This document shows, piece by piece, positions 42,821-48,541 of a stretch of 48,541 bases of DNA. Where the stretch lies: assembly GCA_021778805.1 (NCBI GenBank), contig JAJYBV010000003.1, positions 1 through 48,541 on the forward strand, given 5' to 3'. Source of the DNA: Chloroflexota bacterium (GTDB lineage: Bacteria > Chloroflexota > Ktedonobacteria > Ktedonobacterales > JACDGC01). The notes beneath the pieces are model-generated. The model had not been told where the DNA came from. It did not search any database and worked only from the letters and a program-made list of their open reading frames with translations. Numbering within the stretch: the first letter of the stretch is position 1; the number at the start of each line of letters is the position of its first letter. The translations under genes were made by a program, and so were the position numbers.

Positions 42821-43924
42821 GTTTTTCAGAAAGGACTCATCTGCTTTTTCTGCGGTAAGCGCCAATTCTTCCCAAATTTGGCCATACTCGCGCAAGACAT
42901 CTGCAGATTGCACAAAACCAGCCTGCAATTTTTGCGCTTCCACAAACGCTGTTAATCGCTGTTTTGCGGCGCTTTTCCGCGTTGCGGCGTCTTCACTCCA
43001 AATTTGAAATACCGCGCCGCTAAGTACCGTTTGCAGTGTTCCAATATAGGGCAGCAGCCGCGCGCCTTGCTCCTTTTTCAGCGTCGCCGGTTTCACCAGC
43101 GCGCGAACTTGCTTCCTTTCAGCGCCATCAAATGTAACACTTTCCGCAAATCCCCGCTGTCGCATCCATTCATGTACGCCATGTACAACGTCGCGGATAT
43201 CACCTACTGGCAATAGTTCGGCAATTTCAGAGTTTTTAGAAATCTGAGCTGAAAGGATGGGCAGAATATTTTCAGTTCCGGGACTGGCAACTCGCCAAAA
43301 CGCGCCCTCATCTTTCGCTATTTTCAGAAGCAGCGCCGGCGCAAACCGCAGTTCAATTTCTTGCGTGGCAAGCTGTTCGGCGCCTTGCAGATGAAACTGC
43401 TCCGCATACTCATCGCCCAAAACATTTTGCAGCGCTGAATCTGCCCAATCTTTTTGGCAAAAAAGCAAGGTTCGGCCAAAGGGGCCAAATTGCAACTGCG
43501 CAAATTCATCCGGAAATAGCGGTTCCAACGTTAAAGCGTTCCAGTGCAGCATCCGTTCATGAAAGCGAATCTGGCCCACAGCGCGCGAATTCAGAAAGCG
43601 ATCAAACTGTGAACCGGCGCTGAACACACCGTTCTGCGTCTCCAAAATTTTGGCGGCGCACAAATTTTGCGCAACGGGTTCTACCAGCGCAGCGCTTACA
43701 CCTAAAAACTCACAAAATCCTTGCACACTATGAATATTTGCCTCACCAACGCAGCGGCACAGGCTCAGCTCTAAATAAGGCTGCTCAATGGGTGTTTGTG
43801 TTTGAAAACGAAAAATAACAGCATAGAACGGCAAATCAATTTGTTTTGCTGCAATAATAGGATAATTCAATGCCTGTTGAATGCGCGTAAGTGTATAAGA
43901 AACATTTTGTTCAATTTGTAACAT
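42812..43924 (-). CDS. Unknown protein encoded with an SF1 helicase
   Basis: 370 residues with no family I recognise, no signal peptide and no membrane segment. Residues about 68-108 (VQGFCEFLGVSAALVEPVAQ followed by NLCAAKIL and GVFSAG) have the length and hydrophobic spacing of a winged helix-turn-helix, which is tentative. The C-terminal third (about 290-370) is helical and charged. It starts 18 bases after the helicase stop on the same strand and ends overlapping merR. The tight linkage suggests it works with the helicase on nucleic acid, for example as a DNA- or RNA-recognition partner. Confidence 0.75.
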   Translation of the reverse strand: MLQIEQNVSYTLTRIQQALNYPIIAAKQIDLPFYAVIFRFQTQTPIEQPYLELSLCRCVGEANIHSVQGFCEFLGVSAALVEPVAQNLCAAKILETQNGVFSAGSQFDRFLNSRAVGQIRFHERMLHWNALTLEPLFPDEFAQLQFGPFGRTLLFCQKDWADSALQNVLGDEYAEQFHLQGAEQLATQEIELRFAPALLLKIAKDEGAFWRVASPGTENILPILSAQISKNSEIAELLPVGDIRDVVHGVHEWMRQRGFAESVTFDGAERKQVRALVKPATLKKEQGARLLPYIGTLQTVLSGAVFQIWSEDAATRKSAAKQRLTAFVEAQKLQAGFVQSADVLREYGQIWEELALTAEKADESFLKNLT

Positions 43925-43942
43925 GGCGCTGATGCTGCTCCG

Positions 43943-46861
43943 TTATTGCGCCGCGCTGAAAAATTCTGCGGCGTTGATTAAAGTTCCATATGTGGTAATA
44001 TGCTCAGTAATTGCGCGCATTGCGCCGGCAAATGTGTCATCTTTTGCGTTGTGCAGTGTGGATGAATCTCCAACAAGTATAAGCTGCCGCTTTGCTCTGG
44101 ATAAAGCAACATTTAATCTGGTTTGTTCGGCCAAAAACCCAACCGCGCGCTGAGCGCTGCTGCGTGTGAATCCAAATAAAATAACATCGCGTTCGCTGCC
44201 CTGAAAGGCGTCTACGGTACTCACTGAATCTCCAATCACTGCTTTTTGTTCGGCGTCAAATTTTTGCAGCAATAAATTTCTGATAGTGCGCGCCTGTTCG
44301 CGATATGGTACGATAACGCCGACACTGATTTGCGGATCTTTCAAAAGAATTTCTCCAAACAGATCCGCCAAAATCTCTGCTTCACGAATATTGAAAAACC
44401 CTTTATGATTAACATTTTGTTTTTCGCGGCGATTAGCCAAATCGGCAGTATCAATAAAAATAATTCGCCGATCGAAGAGCGGAACCGGATTTTCAGCGGA
44501 TTGCGTAACCGAAGCATCAGTATGTATTTCGGAGTGATAAAAAAGTTTTGAGACCAGATCGGCAATTTCAGGAGCCATACGATATTGGATATTCAGCAAG
44601 GTTTTATGCGAATTTGGAGTTGTGGCAAACATCTCGGCAAAAACACTTTTTGCGCGAACATTACGCACAAACGCGCGAGTTTCTTCTGCTTGCTGACTAC
44701 CCGCGCCAGATTTTGCGTCGAACCATTGCTGAAAATCAAATTTCTCCGCCGGCGGCAGCTGCATATCATCGCCGGCTAAAATAGTTTTGCGCGCGCGCGC
44801 CATTGGGATAATTGCATCTATCAGGGAACATTGGCCGGCTTCATCGATGATTACCACATCAAAATATTGCTCCTCCACAGGCAGCGCCGCTGCAGATCCA
44901 ATTGTGGTAGCGGCAATAATCCGCGCAGAGCGTGTAATAGTTTGCGGCAGCCAAGTTTCGCTGCTTTGCAAAGCCGCAGACCAATCTTGCAAAATAGCAG
45001 TTTGCCGCGCGCGCAAATCTGCGGAATGCCCTAAACCTAACAAACGGGTGTTGGCGCGGATCGCTGCGGATTGCGGGACAGATTTAGGAAAATCAAGAAA
45101 AACACCGGCGGCGGCAAAAATATGCTCAATATGTTCAACGATTTGCCGCCAGTTTGTTTCGGTCTCGCTTATTTGCTTATCCAGCGCTAAAATAGGCGGG
45201 CCTTGCAATTTTGCCGTCAATTCGCAGTTCATTGAAAGATATTTCTGCTGAATTGCATTGCTGCGATCAGATATTTGCTGCAGTAACTGCTGCGCGCGCT
45301 GCAAATGATGTTCCGTTTGCCGCAAGCGCCAATTATGAGCAATTTTATTCCAAAAAGTTACCTTGCGCTGCCGCAGATCCGCCAACCGCGTTTCTAACAG
45401 CTGAATTTGCTGTAACGCTGCGTCATACTCATCCAAAGCCTTTGCGTAAGCAGCGCGATTTGCCGGCAGCGGTTTGCGGTATGGCGCGCGTATTTTGCTG
45501 ATTTGTTTTTCTTTTTGCTGCCGCAGTCGAATGATGCTATGTTCAGTTTTTTCGCAAAGCCGCAACTCAGAAACCAATTCATGCTCTAGTTTATGCAGCA
45601 GCTTTGGGCTGCGCGCATATTCTTGAAACTGCTGTAACTGTACTTCACAGTTTTTCACAGCATTTTTTCTCTGCTCATCGGCTAAAAATTCCGCGGTAAA
45701 CTGACGCATTTCATCAGTAATGCGCTCTTCTTTGCCGGCGCGTATGCGCAAACAGACATCCGGCACAGCTTTTAAAGCAGTATCTGCAGCCTTATTGCTA
45801 TGCGCGGTAAGCAGCACTCGGGAACCGTTCTGCGCATAATATGCGGCAAGCTCACCGACTGTTTTTGTTTTACCTGTTCCCGGTGGGCCTTTAATTAAAT
45901 AAACGTCCTTTGCTGCTATAGCATTTTGAATAGCGTCTGCTTGCGTTTGATTCAATGTTTCCGGAGCAATAAAATGTTGCGCGTCTTTTGCCTTAGGTTG
46001 AAAATCTTTGCCTAAAAGCGTTTCTGCAAGAAAGGGATTTTCAGTTGCGCGCTCGCGCATACGCTGTACCGTTTCGGTATAGCGCCACGCCTGAAAAGGT
46101 GAAATTTTTTCGAGAGATCCGGCGGCAGGAATTAAAGCTACATCCGCGTGCGCCATTTTGTTCAGCCGAATACGTGCCAGTGAATCTGCCGCAATCACCA
46201 CTTCCCCTGTAACCTCTGTGTCCGTAAACCGAACCCGGTCTTCTGCCAGTAAATAATTTTCCGCAGCGTTACTAACAAGATCGATACAGTTACGCAGATC
46301 GGAATCTGCTCCATCCGCAAATACCCATTCTGAGTAAGCAATTTTTGTGTGAGCGGTGTCTTTTTCAAAGCGATCCCACAAGGTAATTGCGGTATTCAGT
46401 TCAATTAATTTTTGTGAATATTCCTGAAATTGATGTGAATTTTTTTGTTGATGCTGTGCTTGTTCAGCCAGTTTGCTCCAAGTTTGCAGCGTCGCCAATT
46501 GATTTTCAGAGGTCGTTTTGGGATGGTTAGCGGTATTATCCGCAATGACAAATCGTAAATTCGGCAATTGCAAGCGATACAACTGAGAGGCAGGCAATTG
46601 AAATCCAGTCGGAATGCTTGTAATAGCTTCCAATTGCAACTCAGCGGAGGAAGTGGTAAATGAACAATAGACAGAAATTTGCGGGGCGCAGAATGTTATA
46701 TGGGTATCATCAGCAAAAAAAGCCGGAATATAAGGCAGAGCTTCAAGAGACCTCGCTATGTGATCCATTGGCATCTTTAATTCTGCCATGGCGTTTGCTT
46801 CAACAAGCGGAGCAACCACACATATCAGATCAGAATAGCGCTGTATAGGCAAATACTGCAT
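43943..46861 (-). CDS. SF1B (Upf1/Dna2-like) helicase with long coiled-coil insertion
   Basis: 972 residues from the ATG at 46861, where homology-like sequence begins (MQYLPIQRYSDLICVVAPLV); more upstream in-frame Met residues fall in A/T-rich promoter DNA. Helicase motifs: I GPPGTGKT (near 324), II VVIIDEAGQ (near 670), III AGDDMQLPP, IV LNIQYRMAPEI, V VDAFQGSERDV and VI NVALSRAKR (near 915). A coiled-coil segment (about 400-590) lies between motifs I and II. The ~300-residue N-terminus has no motif I know. Relatives unwind DNA or RNA in repair and in some phage-defence systems. Here the only partner is the unknown protein behind it. Confidence 0.88.
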   Translation of the reverse strand: MQYLPIQRYSDLICVVAPLVEANAMAELKMPMDHIARSLEALPYIPAFFADDTHITFCAPQISVYCSFTTSSAELQLEAITSIPTGFQLPASQLYRLQLPNLRFVIADNTANHPKTTSENQLATLQTWSKLAEQAQHQQKNSHQFQEYSQKLIELNTAITLWDRFEKDTAHTKIAYSEWVFADGADSDLRNCIDLVSNAAENYLLAEDRVRFTDTEVTGEVVIAADSLARIRLNKMAHADVALIPAAGSLEKISPFQAWRYTETVQRMRERATENPFLAETLLGKDFQPKAKDAQHFIAPETLNQTQADAIQNAIAAKDVYLIKGPPGTGKTKTVGELAAYYAQNGSRVLLTAHSNKAADTALKAVPDVCLRIRAGKEERITDEMRQFTAEFLADEQRKNAVKNCEVQLQQFQEYARSPKLLHKLEHELVSELRLCEKTEHSIIRLRQQKEKQISKIRAPYRKPLPANRAAYAKALDEYDAALQQIQLLETRLADLRQRKVTFWNKIAHNWRLRQTEHHLQRAQQLLQQISDRSNAIQQKYLSMNCELTAKLQGPPILALDKQISETETNWRQIVEHIEHIFAAAGVFLDFPKSVPQSAAIRANTRLLGLGHSADLRARQTAILQDWSAALQSSETWLPQTITRSARIIAATTIGSAAALPVEEQYFDVVIIDEAGQCSLIDAIIPMARARKTILAGDDMQLPPAEKFDFQQWFDAKSGAGSQQAEETRAFVRNVRAKSVFAEMFATTPNSHKTLLNIQYRMAPEIADLVSKLFYHSEIHTDASVTQSAENPVPLFDRRIIFIDTADLANRREKQNVNHKGFFNIREAEILADLFGEILLKDPQISVGVIVPYREQARTIRNLLLQKFDAEQKAVIGDSVSTVDAFQGSERDVILFGFTRSSAQRAVGFLAEQTRLNVALSRAKRQLILVGDSSTLHNAKDDTFAGAMRAITEHITTYGTLINAAEFFSAAQ

Positions 46862-46951
46862 AAAAAAATATCCGTTTCTCTCACGCCGGTTGTTTTCTGG
46901 CAGTCTGAAAGGCAGCTCACAAAAAAGCGCCAAACATGATCTACGGAAACT

Positions 46952-46981
46952 AGCATAACGTATAATTCTGAATTTTGTCAA
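46952..46981 (-). promoter_or_regulatory. Sigma70 promoter of the helicase operon
   Basis: On the minus strand a perfect TTGACA (46976-46981) and TATGCT (46952-46957, 4 of 6 to TATAAT) are 18 bases apart. Transcription would start near 46945, about 85 bases before the helicase ATG. The inverted repeats at 47006-47149 lie just upstream of the -35. Confidence 0.65.
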
Positions 46982-47005
46982 GCAAAAAACTATTTGCACA
47001 AATAT

Positions 47006-47149
47006 TATGTTAACATATAAAATATTCATTTTACATAATATTTTATCAGAATAAACGAATTTAAAAAGTAATTTTAAATTCGTTAAAAAACTATTGACTT
47101 TTAGGTAAAAACTGTGTAAAATTGTGTTTACGCAATAGTACTTATTGCG
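47006..47149. repeat. Cluster of four perfect inverted repeats upstream of the helicase promoter
   Basis: In order: the 12-base palindrome TATGTTAACATA (47006-47017); ATAAAATATT (47017-47026) with AATATTTTAT (47037-47046); AACGAATTTAAAA (47054-47066) with its 13-base complement (47072-47084) across a 5-base loop; and CGCAATA (47131-47137) with TATTGCG (47143-47149). None is followed by a T run in a terminator position. They may be regulator operators or remnants of transposon end hairpins. Confidence 0.8.
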
Positions 47150-47362
47150 GTGTTGTGTAAGCAAAGAGGAGGTTCTGACAGCTTGCGTCTGAATGCAAAA
47201 TATAAAACAAATTGATTTATTTCATTTATTCTTTGCCGGCTCTCCGGTATTGCAGAAGACGCAGAAAAAAGGAAGTAAAGGGTTATACATAGATCCTGGA
47301 TCGATTGCAGATCATCCATATTCCATTTCCATGGTAACATAGGGACATAAAGGTAGGTCAAT

Positions 47363-47584
47363 ATGCCGACCAAACATCTCGAACTTTCAATCAGAACCTA
47401 TGTGTGTGAACACTGTGAATTGGTGATAGATCGGGATCTGAACGCCGCTTCTCACTTGAAGTGGCTCTATACCGCCAGTTCGGCGGAAATCGACGCCTGT
47501 GGAGAGTTCGTAAGTCCCCGAGTGCTTGCACATGTGGCTGTCTCAAAGATGCAGGAAGAAAACACTGAAGAAGACAGCGCATAA
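47363..47584 (+). pseudogene. C-terminal remnant of an IS200/IS605-type TnpB
   Basis: The 73-residue ORF holds the second zinc-ribbon Cys pair and last RuvC motif of TnpB (RTYVCEHCELVIDRDLNAAS) and a typical C-terminal tail. The first Cys pair and all upstream TnpB parts are missing, and an in-frame stop lies just before 47363. It is therefore a fragment of a decayed transposon-associated RNA-guided nuclease gene, not a functional gene. The missing parts are not found elsewhere in the window. Confidence 0.75.
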
Positions 47585-47689
47585 GCACTGTCCTATTTGG
47601 GTAAGTTTTTCAGAACGGTTACGGCATGATGCTTTTCTCGCAAAGACGAATATTTGCAAAAAACTATCTAGAACAATGGAGATTTCAAG

Positions 47690-48541
47690 ATGTTTCTTAC
47701 ATTTCGCCGAATGCTGCAAATTTTAGGCGGCATTACTCTCATTGCGCTTATTCTGCCTATGGCAGCATTTGCCCACTCTGCACCAGCTACCCACACAAAA
47801 GGCACAAACACTAAGCATTTTAAATCACATATTGTGTTGTATCCCACCAAGCAGCAGGTACAACGCGAAAAAAGAGTCAACCGCTTTGCCGTTCAAGGAT
47901 CCGGAGATCTGGCTTATAATGGCGGCCCAGTTCAGGAAACACCAATAAGTTATATTATTTTCTGGGGTTCCAGCTGGCTGAATAGTTCTGGTTCGTTAAA
48001 TACAACCGGCCAGGTTGTGGAAAATTATTTAAATGATATGGGTGGAACTTCTTTTGAGAATATTTTAACCCAATATTATGACAATAACACCAATATTGCC
48101 AATTCCAGCAGTGTAAATGGCGTATGGATAGATACTTCTACCCCTCCTTCCGATTCCAGTTGCGGTGGACCTACTATTGAAGATTCTTCTATCCAAAATG
48201 AAGTGAACAACGCCATTTCTGCTAATGGCTGGCCAGCCGATGGCGCAAATTCCCTCTATTTTGTGTATACACCGAACGGTTATTACATTAATGACGGCAC
48301 AGGCGCTTGTTCAATGCAGACCTATTGCGCATATCACAATTATTCCAGCTCCGGTCTTGCATATGCGGCAATGCCCTATCCTATCGATCTTTCAGCGTGT
48401 GGCGTTCCCCAATCACCAAACGGTGATCAAGCCGGAGACAGCCTTGCCAGCGTTTCATCACACGAACAATTTGAAGCTATTACTGATCCTCAGCCCGGCA
48501 GTGGATGGGTAGACAGTTCCGGCTACGAAATTGGCGATAAA
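47690..48541 (+). CDS. Secreted EXORDIUM/phosphate-induced-like protein, 3' end missing
   Basis: An open frame of 284 codons runs from the ATG at 47690 (GGAG eight bases upstream) off the window end. Residues 1-28 form a signal peptide (ILGGITLIALILPMAAFA, cleavage after AFA). After a basic pro-like region (about 30-68) the frame reads LAYNGGPVQETPISYIIFWG, matching the YxGGPV-...-FWG opening of EXORDIUM-like/PHI-1-like proteins, and later SSHEQFEAITDP and VDSSGYEIGDK, the conserved His-Glu region of bacterial members. Function is unknown; the His-Glu segment resembles a metal site. Exported to the cell surface or medium. Confidence 0.75.
   Translation, partial: MFLTFRRMLQILGGITLIALILPMAAFAHSAPATHTKGTNTKHFKSHIVLYPTKQQVQREKRVNRFAVQGSGDLAYNGGPVQETPISYIIFWGSSWLNSSGSLNTTGQVVENYLNDMGGTSFENILTQYYDNNTNIANSSSVNGVWIDTSTPPSDSSCGGPTIEDSSIQNEVNNAISANGWPADGANSLYFVYTPNGYYINDGTGACSMQTYCAYHNYSSSGLAYAAMPYPIDLSACGVPQSPNGDQAGDSLASVSSHEQFEAITDPQPGSGWVDSSGYEIGDK

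Larger units (their letters stand above)
46862..47362. other. Gene-free, A/T-rich region between helicase operon and TnpB remnant
   Basis: It holds the helicase promoter and four inverted repeats (listed separately). From about 47150 to 47362 I see no ORF with a ribosome site and no clear structure; this part may be decayed insertion sequence. Confidence 0.5.

Noticed and set aside
46862-47164. N-terminal extension of the helicase reading frame to 47164
   Set aside because: The extension is A/T-rich with unlikely residue composition, contains the consensus promoter and inverted repeats, and has no ribosome site; the ATG at 46861 is preferred.
47128-47373. 81-residue minus-strand ORF in the gap upstream of the helicase gene
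   Set aside because: No ribosome site, no recognisable motif, and it overlaps the TnpB remnant and palindromes; judged a chance ORF.

Overview
The window looks like a chromosomal segment of a single-membrane (monoderm-like) bacterium of moderate GC. My best guess is Chloroflexota, class Ktedonobacteria. This is an inference from gene content (TIR-TPR protein, ANTAR regulator, RicT/PSP1 protein, maltodextrin lipoprotein transporter, EXORDIUM-like secreted protein, TnpB remnant), not from a marker gene. No rRNA, tRNA or CRISPR array was seen.

Layout: 1-300 holds tandem copies of a dispersed, hairpin-forming intergenic repeat, with further copies near 6.65, 29.3 and 32.6 kb. From 300 to 847 there is a likely sigma70 promoter and a long, stem-rich leader. 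848-6624 is the stress/sporulation-associated trio prkA-yeaH-spoVR, in which prkA is split by a 373-residue intein. 6.7-12.1 kb carries fabH, a secreted GH5 glycosidase, recX and tsaD. 11.06-15.7 kb is pyruvate:ferredoxin oxidoreductase (nifJ) with a dihydroorotate-dehydrogenase-like flavoprotein behind it. 16-19 kb has a membrane protein of unknown role and an ANTAR response regulator leading into ricT and a small ORF.

19-29.3 kb is a maltodextrin locus: MarR regulator, binding protein, two permeases and a secreted amylase with a starch-binding domain in one direction, plus two cytoplasmic GH13 enzymes, one on each side of a divergent control region. The secreted amylase would cut starch, the ABC transporter would import the oligosaccharides (its ATPase is not in this window), and the two cytoplasmic GH13 enzymes would finish the hydrolysis. 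Matching sequence words at the marR promoter and in the divergent region suggest one MarR regulon.

29.5-35.4 kb contains a TIR-TPR protein with nearly identical 102-bp repeats, a one-pass membrane protein and a membrane-anchored TPR protein, then a DppA-like D-aminopeptidase. 36.4-42.2 kb holds two two-component systems: an OmpR-type pair, and a GAF-PAS kinase with an NtrC-like regulator whose sigma54-contact GAFTGA loop is degenerate. 42.3-47.2 kb has a MerR regulator, then an unrecognised protein and an Upf1/Dna2-like SF1 helicase in one operon, read from a consensus promoter with four inverted repeats upstream. A TnpB remnant and the 5' part of a secreted EXORDIUM-like gene, cut by the window end, close the segment.

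The most interesting items are the PrkA intein with a decayed endonuclease, the helicase/unknown gene pair with its palindrome-dense upstream region, the NtrC-like regulator lacking GAFTGA, the TIR-TPR protein and the structured repeat family.
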